DNA of 64,000 bases from Streptomyces collinus (GTDB taxonomy: Bacteria; Actinomycetota; Actinomycetes; Streptomycetales; Streptomycetaceae). The notes below the pieces were generated by a model. The model saw only the letters and a list, made by a program, of their open reading frames with translations, did no database searches and was not told the origin of the DNA. Below, one piece after another: positions 7,283 to 17,651 of the stretch; position 1 is the first letter of the stretch; each line of letters begins with the position of its first letter. The position numbers and the translations under genes were made by a program. Where the stretch lies: the NCBI RefSeq assembly GCF_031348265.1, contig NZ_CP133771.1, positions 2,852,001-2,916,000 of the forward strand. Reading direction: 5' to 3'.

Positions 7283-7312
7283 TTGGATGCACATGCGCAG
7301 CAGTGCATCCAA
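7283..7312. promoter_or_regulatory. Inverted repeat upstream of the defence operon
   Basis: TTGGATGCAC (7283-7292), 10-base spacer, GTGCATCCAA (7303-7312), with perfect 10-bp arms 50 bases upstream of the TTG start at 7233. Position and symmetry suit an operator or an RNA hairpin in the leader of the operon. No regulator gene lies within the operon itself. Confidence 0.5.
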
Positions 7313-7581
7313 AACGGCCCGGTGTTCCCGCGGTGCCGGCCACGGCCGGGCGCGCCTAGGTGTTCAGCACATGGGCAGGTGTGGACCGCACGTAGACCAG
7401 GTCATGGACCGTAGGAGCGGCCCGAGGCGCCTGTGCGGGTCACCCCCGTACAGACTGCGCTACGAGCAGGAGACTGCATATGCCCCCGCCTAAGCCCCGC
7501 TTGCAAGCCGCTCGTTGTTCCATTTCGTCCCGCCTGGTCCAGCAAGACCGAGAGTCAGCTCCGGGGTCGGGGGATCCTGAA

Positions 7582-7637
7582 GTGACGGCTTGTGACGAAC
7601 CCTAGCCTCATGTGCAGGGCACAACGAGGGCACAACG
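7582..7637. repeat. Short direct repeats at the accessory/backbone junction
   Basis: GTGAC at 7582-7586 and 7592-7596, and GGGCACAACG at 7617-7626 and 7628-7637 with one base between copies. Such closely spaced direct repeats resemble arm-type sites near attachment sites of tyrosine-recombinase elements, but no integrase or core duplication is visible in the window. Confidence 0.35.
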
Positions 7638-7730
7638 GTCTCACGCATGTTCAGCGGCAATCAACGCCACCAAGCGCCATTCCCGCTGGTCAGCGACATA
7701 GCTTGACAGTCGCCGCAGATGATGCACGAG

Positions 7731-7761
7731 GGGGCGGCACCTCCGCACAAGGTGCCGCCCC
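7731..7761. terminator. 12-bp hairpin downstream of ppdK
   Basis: Perfect arms GGGGCGGCACCT (7731-7742) and AGGTGCCGCCCC (7750-7761) around a 7-base loop, about 80 bases after the ppdK stop. Likely the ppdK terminator. It may also stop rightward transcription, since the plus strand continues GCTCTTCTC. Confidence 0.65.
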
Positions 7762-7843
7762 GCTCTTCTCCGTGCACCGGAGCCGCCGCGATCGGTGAGG
7801 GTGGTCGGGGACCGTCGACGGCTCCGGGTTCTGTGGGCCCCGG

Positions 7844-10591
<2,748 letters not shown>

Positions 10592-10793
10592 GGGTCTCGA
10601 CTCCTCGAGGACGCGGTGGCTGCCCTGACGGGCAGGAACATACCCAGATCAAAGGCGTCTGGGTACGTCCACTTGTGCGTCATGCGCCTGTAACCACTCG
10701 TCCGCCAGCGGATCGAAAGTCAAGGCTGAGCAAGCGATCGCAGCCGCATGTTTTCACTTCTTGAACGCAAGTGCCTCCCTAGAGCCCATAGAG

Positions 10794-10807
10794 CGCTCAT
10801 GTGAGCG
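10794..10807. promoter_or_regulatory. Dyad CGCTCA-TG-TGAGCG, copy 1
   Basis: Perfect 6-bp dyad with a 2-base centre, about 200 bases upstream of ppdK. The second copy at 10896 differs only in the central bases. Two identical dyads in one gap suggest a protein-binding site; the binder is unknown. Confidence 0.4.
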
Positions 10808-10843
10808 GTGTTTCCGCACATTTGATTTCGCTCGATGAACGAT

Positions 10844-10872
10844 CAAAGGGTGGCACTCAGTGCCACCCTTTG
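10844..10872. terminator. 13-bp perfect hairpin with 3-base loop
   Basis: CAAAGGGTGGCAC (10844-10856), TCA, GTGCCACCCTTTG (10860-10872). It lies downstream of the leftward ROK gene and is the likely ROK terminator. Its perfection and its position between two dyads could also mean a regulatory role. Confidence 0.55.
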
Positions 10873-10895
10873 GAGAAGTGCAGTCGCTCAAGATC

Positions 10896-10909
10896 CGCTC
10901 ATCTGAGCG
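10896..10909. promoter_or_regulatory. Dyad CGCTCA-TC-TGAGCG, copy 2
   Basis: Second copy of the dyad described at 10794, between the hairpin and the ROK stop codon. CGCTCA also occurs alone at 10885-10890. Confidence 0.4.
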
Positions 10910-10997
10910 CAACCCTTATCAGGGGTGGCGAGAATCACGCTGCCACAGCCGCCCGGATTTCACCATGCGGACGCGTCACGGGACCGGAACGCGGCCG

Positions 10998-12200
10998 TCA
11001 CACCCCGAGCGCGCGCAGCCGCTCCTCGACCCTCTCGGGCGCGTAGAGGTGCTCCACGACCATCGCACCGGCTCCGACCAGCGCGGCCCGCTCACCCAGC
11101 CGTGCGGTCACCACGTCCAGGCGGGCGGTGGAGCGGGGCAGCGCCCGCTGGTACAGCAGCTCGCGCACGCCCGTCAGGAAGGGGGTTCCGGCCAGATCCC
11201 CGGCGATCATCAGGACGCCGGGGTTGAGCAGGGTCACGACGGTCGCGAGGACCTCGCCGACCCGGCGCCCGGCCTCGCGGGCGAGTCCGACCGCCTCGGG
11301 GTGCCCGGCCGCCAGCAGGTCCCGCACGTCCGAGCCGGAGGCCGCCGACACCCCCGCCTCCGCCAGCCGCCGCGCCACCGCGCCACCGCTCGCGACGGCG
11401 GCCAGACAGCCGTACGAGCCGCACCGGCACAGCGCCTCGGCGCCCTCCGGCACCCGGATGTGCCCGATGTCGCCCGCGCCGCCGTCGACGCCCCGGAAGA
11501 CCGAGCCGTCCACCACGACCCCGGCGCCGATGCCGGTGGAGACCTTGACCAGCACGAAGGCGGAGCAGTCGGGGTGGCCGGCGCGCTGCTCGCCGTACGC
11601 CATGAGGTTGGCGTCGTTGTCCACCAGGACGGGCACCCCGGTGGCGCCCGCGTGCTCGGTGAGCGCCCGGGCCAGCCGGCCCCGTATGTCGTAGCCGTCC
11701 CAGCCGGGCATGATCGGCGGCTGGACGACGCGGCCGGTCTCGGAGTCGACCGGTCCGGGCACCGCGAGCCCGGCCCCGCAGACCGCCTCGGCCCCGCGCC
11801 CGGACTTGACCAGCAACTCGGCGAACCAGCGCCCCAGTTCACCGAGCACGGCGTCCGGCCCGTCCTCGACGATGAGGGTGCCGGAGTGCTCGGCGAGGAT
11901 CTCGCCGCTCAGCGACAGCACGGCCGCCCGGGCGTGCCGGGTGTCGAGGTCGGCGGCGAGGACCACCGCGTGCTCGTCGTCGAACTCCAGGGTGATGGAG
12001 GGCCGCCCGCCCAGCGGGGAGTCCACCGGCCCCCCGGCGCCCTCGCGCAGCCAGCCCGCGCGGAAGAGCCGGTCCAGCCGCTGCCCGACGGTCGCCCGGG
12101 ACAGTCCGGTCGCCTGCTGGAGCGCACCCCTTGTCACGGCGCGGCGACTGCGCACCAGTTCGAGCAGATCGCCGGCGCTCGCCTGAACACGTCCCGTCAT
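10998..12200 (-). CDS. ROK family transcriptional regulator
   Basis: The protein has 400 residues from ATG 12200 (AAGGGGG 5 bases upstream, better than GTG 12206). The N-terminal winged helix covers about residues 6-75 (VTRGALQQATGLSRATVGQRLDRL). The sugar-kinase-like ROK domain follows, with DNDANLMAYGE and the zinc-binding GHI...CRCGSYGCL pattern. ROK regulators repress sugar genes until they bind a sugar or sugar phosphate. It is divergent from the two glycosidase genes at 12322-15668 across a 121-bp gap, so it probably controls them. The inducer is unknown; an alpha-glucoside or trehalose-like sugar would fit. Confidence 0.92.
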   Translation of the reverse strand: MTGRVQASAGDLLELVRSRRAVTRGALQQATGLSRATVGQRLDRLFRAGWLREGAGGPVDSPLGGRPSITLEFDDEHAVVLAADLDTRHARAAVLSLSGEILAEHSGTLIVEDGPDAVLGELGRWFAELLVKSGRGAEAVCGAGLAVPGPVDSETGRVVQPPIMPGWDGYDIRGRLARALTEHAGATGVPVLVDNDANLMAYGEQRAGHPDCSAFVLVKVSTGIGAGVVVDGSVFRGVDGGAGDIGHIRVPEGAEALCRCGSYGCLAAVASGGAVARRLAEAGVSAASGSDVRDLLAAGHPEAVGLAREAGRRVGEVLATVVTLLNPGVLMIAGDLAGTPFLTGVRELLYQRALPRSTARLDVVTARLGERAALVGAGAMVVEHLYAPERVEERLRALGV

Positions 12201-12321
12201 GCGCACCCCCTTGCGTTTCTCAACCTTGCATTACATATTGGGTTTTGCGTGTTAAATAGACGTAACCCTACGGTAGCCCCTGCCGATCCTGGTCAGGCGT
12301 ACGTCTTTGGGAGAGCCCCGA
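12201..12321. promoter_or_regulatory. Divergent promoter region, ROK / glycosidases
   Basis: The only AT-rich stretch here is at 12225-12265 (TTGCATTACATATTGGG, then TGTTAAATAGACGTAA). It should contain both promoters and the ROK operator. No exact inverted repeat longer than 5 bp was found. Confidence 0.4.
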
Positions 12322-13731
12322 GTGGATCGCATCGCCCAGCTCACCACGCGTCCCGCGGGACGCGAGATCGCATACGATCCGGCCGCCGCGCCACCTTCCC
12401 TGCAGGTCAGGGCCGCACAGGTGTTGGAGGGCAACTGGACGGGCACGTCCACCGTGCCCTCGCGCGGCCTGTATCCGCACCAGTGGTCGTGGGACTCGGC
12501 GTTCATCGCGATCGGCCTGCGGCACCTCTCGCCGTTACGGGCCCAGACGGAGCTGGAGACGCTGCTGGCGGCCCAGTGGGCGGACGGGCGGATCCCGCAC
12601 ATCGTCTTCAACCCCTCCGTCCCCCTCGACGCCTACTTCCCGAGCCCCGACTTCTGGCGCTCGTCGACCGCCGGGCGTGCGGCGGGCGCCCCGCGCACCG
12701 TACAGACCTCCGGGATCGTGCAGCCACCGGTGCACGCGCTGGCCGCGTGGCTGGTGCACCTCGCCGACCCGGGCCTGTCCAGGGCGCGCGGCTTCCTCGC
12801 CCGGGCGTACCCCCGGCTGGCCGCCTGGCACGGCTACCTCCTGCACCGGCGTGACCTCGGCGGAGGCGGGCTGGTGTCCGTCGTGCACCCCTGGGAGCAG
12901 GGTATGGACAACAGCCCTTGCTGGGACCGCCCGTTGTCCCGGGTCGCTCCGGCCCCGGCCCGCTCCTTCCGCCGCGCCGACCTCGACCACGGCGCCCCCG
13001 AGGACCGGCCGACGGATCTGGACTACGGGCGGTACGTGCGCCTGGCGGCCGACTACCGGGACCGCGGATACGCCGACGGCCCGGGCGACTTCGCCGTGGA
13101 GGACCCGGCGTTCAACGCGCTGCTCGCCGCCTCCGAGTACGCCCTGGAGCGGATCGCCCACGAGTTGGGTGCACGCGGCCCGGCGCGGGAGGCCCGCGCG
13201 GAGCGCCTGACGACGGCCCTGGTGGAGCGGTTGTGGGACCCGGCGGCGGGGATGTTCCTGTGCCGGGACGTGCGCGCCGGGGAGCTGATCCCGGAGCGCG
13301 GTGTCTCCGGGCTCGTCCCCCTGCTGCTGCCGGGCCTGCCGGGCGACCTCGCGGCCACCCTGGTCCGCACGGTCTGCGGCCCGCACTTCGGCCTCGGCGG
13401 CACGACCCGCCTGGTCCCGAGCTACGACCTCCTCGGCGACGCCTTCGACCCGCACCGCTACTGGCGCGGCCCGGCCTGGTTCAACACCAACTGGCTGCTG
13501 GAGCGCGGGCTGCGGCTGCACGGCGAGCGCGGCCGGGCCGACGCCCTGCGCAAGGGCATGCTGCACACCGCCGGCGCCTCCGGCTTCGCGGAGTACGTCG
13601 ACCCGTACACGGCACAGGCCTGCGGTGTCACCGGCTTCGGCTGGAGTGCCGCGCTCACGCTCGATCTTCTGCACGACCGGCCCGCACGGGGCAGGAACGG
13701 CCTCACGGCGATCATGGAAGGGGACCGGTGA
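12322..13731 (+). CDS. MGH1-like (GH63-related) glycoside hydrolase
   Basis: The protein has 469 residues from GTG 12322 (MDRIAQLTTRPAG), with GGGAG 8 bases upstream; TTG 12307 is less likely. It is an (alpha/alpha)6-barrel glycosidase of the type annotated as MGH1-like or GH63: SRGLYPHQWSWDSAFIAIGLRH (about 53-73), GRIPHIVFNP, HPWEQGMDNSPCWD, and a C-terminal YWRGPAWFNTNWLL. Relatives act on mannosylglycerate or glucosyl substrates. No signal peptide, so intracellular. Its stop overlaps the next start by one base, and both lie opposite a ROK repressor. Exact substrate not determinable. Confidence 0.85.
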   Translation: MDRIAQLTTRPAGREIAYDPAAAPPSLQVRAAQVLEGNWTGTSTVPSRGLYPHQWSWDSAFIAIGLRHLSPLRAQTELETLLAAQWADGRIPHIVFNPSVPLDAYFPSPDFWRSSTAGRAAGAPRTVQTSGIVQPPVHALAAWLVHLADPGLSRARGFLARAYPRLAAWHGYLLHRRDLGGGGLVSVVHPWEQGMDNSPCWDRPLSRVAPAPARSFRRADLDHGAPEDRPTDLDYGRYVRLAADYRDRGYADGPGDFAVEDPAFNALLAASEYALERIAHELGARGPAREARAERLTTALVERLWDPAAGMFLCRDVRAGELIPERGVSGLVPLLLPGLPGDLAATLVRTVCGPHFGLGGTTRLVPSYDLLGDAFDPHRYWRGPAWFNTNWLLERGLRLHGERGRADALRKGMLHTAGASGFAEYVDPYTAQACGVTGFGWSAALTLDLLHDRPARGRNGLTAIMEGDR

Positions 13732-15668
13732 TGACGGACCGGCATCATCTGCTCGTGCACGGCCGGACGTTCGCCGCCGTCGGCGACCGCGGCGACATCA
13801 GCGGCTACCGGGGCGGCAGCGCCCCGGACGGCATGTTCGTACGGGACGCCCGGCATCTGAGCCGGTGGCAGCTTACCGTCGACGGGGCGGTGCCCGACAC
13901 CCTGACGCCGGTGGCCGACGGGGACACAGCGCGCTGTGTGCTCGTCCCCCGCGGCGGCCGCGACGAACCGCCCGCGTACACGCTCTTCCGCGAACAGGCC
14001 GTCGGGGACTCCTCGTTCGTGGAGTCGCTGCGCGTCACCAGCAACCGCCCGGTGCCGACGACGGTCCACCTCGCGATCACCGCCGACGCCGACTTCACCG
14101 ACCAGTTCGAATTGCGCTCCGACCACCGCACCTACACCAAGGCCGGTGCCGTCCGCTCCCGCCACGTGCTCCCGCACGGCGTGGAGTTCGCCTACCGGCG
14201 CGGCGAGTGGCACTCCGTCACGACCGTGACGGCCGCCCCCCAGCCGGACGCCGTGGAGGAGACCGGCACCGGCGCCCGCCGCCTGGCCTGGACCCTGGAC
14301 CTCGCACCGCACGGCACCGCCGAGCTGACCCTGCGGGTCATGGCCCGCCCGCACGGCGACCGGCGCGCCCTGCGCGTGCCCAGTTCCCCGGCCGCCGTCC
14401 GGCAGCGACTGCGGGCCCGCGAGGGCGAGTTCACGCAGGGCGTGGCCTTTCCCACCGGCTGGCCCGAGCTGGCCGCCGCCTGCACCCGGGGTCTCGCCGA
14501 CCTGGCCGCGCTCCAGGTGCCGGCGACCGGCCCGGACGGCGAGCAACTGCGCGTCCCGGCCGCCGGCGCACCCTGGTTCCTGACGCTGCTGGGCCGGGAC
14601 GCCCTGCTGACCTCGCTGTTCGCCCTGCCCTACCGCCCGGCGCCGGCCGCCGCCACCCTGCTGGCGCTCGCCGCCACCCAGGCCACCGGGAGCAGCGCCG
14701 ACGGGATCGCCCAGCCCGGCAAGATCGTGCACGAGGTGCGCCACGGCGAACTGGCCCACTTCGGCCAGGTCCCCTACGGCCGCTACTACGGCTCGGTCGA
14801 CGCCACCCCGCTGTTCCTCGTGCTGCTCGGCGCGTACACCGAGCACACCGGCGACACCGGCCCGGCCCGCCGCCTCGAACGCCACGCCCGCGCCGCCGTC
14901 GGCTGGATGCTCGACCACGGCGGCCTGACCTCGCGCGGCTACCTCGTCTACCGCGCCGACCAGGGCGGCCTCGCCAACCAGAACTGGAAGGACTCCCCCG
15001 GCGCCATCTGCTCCGCCGAGGGCACCCGCCCGCACGGGCCGGTGACGGCGGCGGGCGCGCAGGGCTACGCCTACGACGCCCTGCGCCGCACGGCGGGCCT
15101 GGCCCGCACGGTGTGGCAGGACACGACCTACGCGCATCTGCTGGAGCAGGCGGCCGGCGACCTGCGCGACCGTTTCCGGCGCGACTTCTGGATGCCGGAG
15201 CACTCCTTCCCCGCCCTCGCGCTCGACGGCAGGGGCGAGCAGGTCGACGCGCTGGCCTCCGACGCCGGGCACCTGCTGTGGTCGGGGCTGCTGGACAAGG
15301 AGCACGGCGAACTCGTCGGCCGGCGGCTGCTCGAACCTGACTTCTTCTCCGGCTGGGGCGTGCGCACCCTCGCGGCCGGGCAGCCGGCGTACCACCCGCT
15401 CTCCTACCACCGCGGCTCGGTCTGGCCGCACGACAACGCGCTGATCGCACTGGGCCTGGCCCGCTACGGGCTGCACGACGAGGCCCGCACGATCGCCCAC
15501 GGCCTGGTCGACGCGGCGGGCGCCACCGGCCACCGGCTCCCGGAGGTCCTCGCGGGTTACGGCCGCGACACCCACCCCGAGCCGGTGCCGTACCCGCACG
15601 CCTGCGTGCGTGAATCCCGGTCCGCGTCCGCCCCGTTGGCGCTGCTCACGGCGGTCGGTGTGGTCTGA
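13731..15668 (+). CDS. Glycogen-debranching-type amylo-alpha-1,6-glucosidase
   Basis: The protein has 645 residues from ATG 13731, overlapping the previous stop by 1 base. The N-terminal beta-sandwich (about 1-240; HHLLVHGRTFAAVGDRGDIS, GMFVRDARHLSRWQL) matches the GDE_N_bis domain. The C-terminal six-hairpin catalytic region has PWFLTLLGRDALLTSL, NQNWKDSPGAI and YHRGSVWPHDNALIA. It probably acts with the preceding glycosidase on cytoplasmic glucans or oligosaccharides, under ROK control. Longer in-frame readings upstream are only overlap with the preceding gene. Confidence 0.9.
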   Translation: MTDRHHLLVHGRTFAAVGDRGDISGYRGGSAPDGMFVRDARHLSRWQLTVDGAVPDTLTPVADGDTARCVLVPRGGRDEPPAYTLFREQAVGDSSFVESLRVTSNRPVPTTVHLAITADADFTDQFELRSDHRTYTKAGAVRSRHVLPHGVEFAYRRGEWHSVTTVTAAPQPDAVEETGTGARRLAWTLDLAPHGTAELTLRVMARPHGDRRALRVPSSPAAVRQRLRAREGEFTQGVAFPTGWPELAAACTRGLADLAALQVPATGPDGEQLRVPAAGAPWFLTLLGRDALLTSLFALPYRPAPAAATLLALAATQATGSSADGIAQPGKIVHEVRHGELAHFGQVPYGRYYGSVDATPLFLVLLGAYTEHTGDTGPARRLERHARAAVGWMLDHGGLTSRGYLVYRADQGGLANQNWKDSPGAICSAEGTRPHGPVTAAGAQGYAYDALRRTAGLARTVWQDTTYAHLLEQAAGDLRDRFRRDFWMPEHSFPALALDGRGEQVDALASDAGHLLWSGLLDKEHGELVGRRLLEPDFFSGWGVRTLAAGQPAYHPLSYHRGSVWPHDNALIALGLARYGLHDEARTIAHGLVDAAGATGHRLPEVLAGYGRDTHPEPVPYPHACVRESRSASAPLALLTAVGVV

Positions 15669-15754
15669 GGGCTGGTTGGCCCGCCGTTTGCCGGGTGTTT
15701 GCCGAGCGCTGGCCCGGCGGGCTGAACACACCCGAGGAGTGCCCCGTACGGAAC

Positions 15755-15790
15755 GGTGGCGGACCCGCACCCCCACGCGGGTCCGCCACC
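15755..15790. terminator. 14-bp terminator hairpin after the glycosidase operon
   Basis: GGTGGCGGACCCGC (15755-15768) and GCGGGTCCGCCACC (15777-15790) with an 8-base loop, about 90 bases past the glycosidase stop and 32 bases before the next gene. Confidence 0.8.
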
Positions 15791-15821
15791 TCACCGGGCT
15801 TTGAACGGGAAGGACCTCCGG

Positions 15822-17651
15822 GTGCCTGTCTTCACACGCTTCAGCGGGTCGTCACAGCCGGGTGACGGCGTACCCGAGGCCGAGGACGAGCCGGCGGGCG
15901 GGGAGCGGGAGGAGGGCGAGAGAGGGGCGACGGCGGCGTCCGGTCCGGCCCCGGAGGCCTCACGAACCTCCCTCGGCCACCGCCTCACCCGCCTGCGCGC
16001 CTGGCGCACCCGGCACCCCCGCGCGGCCCGCGCGCTCCACCTGACCACCACCGCCCTCGCCGCCGCCCTGGTCCTCGGGTCCCTGCTCCTGCCGAACACC
16101 CTCCCCGCCCTCAAAGCGGTCAGCTTCGCGCGGATCCCGGCCGAGGCGGTCATCGGGGCCGTCGTCGTGCTGGCGCTGCCCCACCGGCCCCGGCTGGTGG
16201 CGGCGGTGCTGTACGGGCTCGGTCTCACCGCCCTGACCACGGTGAACCTGCTCGACATGGGGTTCAACGAATACCTGGGCCGGGGCTTCAACGCCGCGCT
16301 CGACTGGGATCTGCTGCCCGACGCGCAGGCCTACGTCGAGGACACGCTGGGCGGGGGCGTCGCGACCGCCGTCACCGTCGGCGCGGTCGTGCTCGTGCTG
16401 CTCGTGGCGGCCGTCATGGTCGCGGCGACGATCCGGCTCTCCACCGTGCTGGCCCGCCACCGGGTGCGGGCGACCAAGGGCACCCTGATCGCCGGCACCG
16501 TCTGGGTCACCTGCTCCGCGCTGGGCCTGACCCTGTTCGGCGGGCCGATCGCCTCCGAGCGCGGGGCCGGAGCCCTCCGGGTGCACGCGCAGCGGACGGT
16601 GGAGTCGCTGCGGGACGAGGCCGCGTTCGTGCAGCAGTCCAAGGCGGACACCTTCGGCAACACCCCACCCGGACAGCTGCTCCCGGACCTGCGCGGCAAG
16701 GACGTGATCTTCACGTTCATCGAGAGCTACGGCCGCAGCGCCGTCGAGGACCCGATCATGGCACCGGGCGTCGACCGGACCCTCGACACGAGCACCAAGG
16801 CCCTGGAGAAGGCCGGCTTCGCCGCGCGCAGCGGCTGGCTGACCTCGGCGACGTACGGCGGCAGCAGCTGGCTCGGCCACTCCACGACCATGTCCGGCCT
16901 GTGGATCGACAACCAGCGGCGCTACCGCACGGTCAGCGCCGGCGACCACCTCACCCTCACCAAGGCCTTCCAGAAGACCGGCGCCTGGGACACGGTCGGC
17001 GTCATGCCGGGCGTGCAGAAGGGCTGGCCGGAGGAGAAGTGGTACGGCCTCGACACGCTCTACGACTCCCGGGACCTGGGCTACCGGGGCCCGAAGTTCA
17101 GCTGGTCGACCATGCCCGACCAGTACGCGCTGGAGGCGTTCCAGCGTCAGGTGCACGGGAAGAAGCGCGACAAGCCGCTGATGTCGTTCGTCATCCTGAC
17201 CTCCAGCCATCAGCCCTGGGCGCCCATCCCGAAGATGGTCGGCTGGGACGAACTCGGCGACGGCTCGGTCTTCGACGCGATCCAGAAGGCCGGCAAAAAG
17301 GCGTCGGACGTCCTCACCGACACCACCAAGTCCCGCGAGGAGTACGGCAAGTCCATCCAGTACTCGGTCACCAGCCTCACCCAGTGGCTGGAGCGCTACG
17401 GCACCGACGACACCGTCCTGGTCTTCCTCGGCGACCACCAGCCCATCGCCCGGGTCAGCGGGAACGGCGCCGGCCGGGACGTGCCGGTGTCGATCGTCGC
17501 CAAGGACCCGAAGGTCCTGGACAAGGTCGCCGGCTGGAACTGGACGGAAGGCCTCAAGCCCGACCGTGACGCGCCCGTGTGGAAGATGAGCTCCTTCCGC
17601 GACCGCTTCCTGAAGGCGTTCGGCTCCACACCGCACCCCTCCAAGGGCTGA
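15822..17651 (+). CDS. Membrane sulfatase / LTA-synthase-like phosphotransferase
   Basis: The protein has 609 residues from GTG 15822 (GGAAGGA 8 bases upstream). A charged N-terminus of about 75 residues is followed by several membrane helices (about 80-245) and an extracytoplasmic alkaline-phosphatase/sulfatase-fold domain: DVIFTFIESYGRS, YGGSSWLGHSTTMSGLW, SSHQPWAPIP, VLVFLGDHQPIA. Relatives include LtaS-like enzymes that move phosphoalcohol groups on surface polymers; many Streptomyces copies are simply called sulfatase. Substrate unknown. The stop abuts that of the convergent dusB with no gap. Confidence 0.82.
   Translation: MPVFTRFSGSSQPGDGVPEAEDEPAGGEREEGERGATAASGPAPEASRTSLGHRLTRLRAWRTRHPRAARALHLTTTALAAALVLGSLLLPNTLPALKAVSFARIPAEAVIGAVVVLALPHRPRLVAAVLYGLGLTALTTVNLLDMGFNEYLGRGFNAALDWDLLPDAQAYVEDTLGGGVATAVTVGAVVLVLLVAAVMVAATIRLSTVLARHRVRATKGTLIAGTVWVTCSALGLTLFGGPIASERGAGALRVHAQRTVESLRDEAAFVQQSKADTFGNTPPGQLLPDLRGKDVIFTFIESYGRSAVEDPIMAPGVDRTLDTSTKALEKAGFAARSGWLTSATYGGSSWLGHSTTMSGLWIDNQRRYRTVSAGDHLTLTKAFQKTGAWDTVGVMPGVQKGWPEEKWYGLDTLYDSRDLGYRGPKFSWSTMPDQYALEAFQRQVHGKKRDKPLMSFVILTSSHQPWAPIPKMVGWDELGDGSVFDAIQKAGKKASDVLTDTTKSREEYGKSIQYSVTSLTQWLERYGTDDTVLVFLGDHQPIARVSGNGAGRDVPVSIVAKDPKVLDKVAGWNWTEGLKPDRDAPVWKMSSFRDRFLKAFGSTPHPSKG

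Larger units (their letters stand above)
7234..7843. other. 610-bp repeat-rich gap between defence operon and ppdK
   Basis: No convincing gene. It contains, left to right, a 10-bp inverted repeat (7283-7312), direct repeats GTGAC (7582, 7592) and GGGCACAACG (7617, 7628), and a 12-bp hairpin (7731-7761). A short leftward reading ending near 7641 (EWRLVALIAAEHA at its C-terminus) has no start or ribosome site of its own; it could be a gene remnant. This is where the accessory region meets the backbone. Confidence 0.5.
10592..10997. other. 406-bp intergenic region, ppdK to ROK gene
   Basis: No gene. Holds the ppdK promoter region, two copies of the dyad CGCTCA-N2-TGAGCG (10794-10807 and 10896-10909) and between them a perfect 13-bp hairpin (10844-10872). 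Confidence 0.5.

Noticed and set aside
7641..7720. Short leftward reading ending EWRLVALIAAEHA as a gene
   Set aside because: No start codon with a ribosome site and no partner homology; at best a remnant.
10860..12854. 664-aa plus-strand reading across the ROK gene
   Set aside because: Antisense of the ROK gene and overlapping the glycosidase in another frame; composition is Gly/Pro/Arg-rich noise.
13458..15794. 778-aa minus-strand reading opposite the debranching gene
   Set aside because: Shadow frame; the plus strand has two recognisable glycosidases with ribosome sites.
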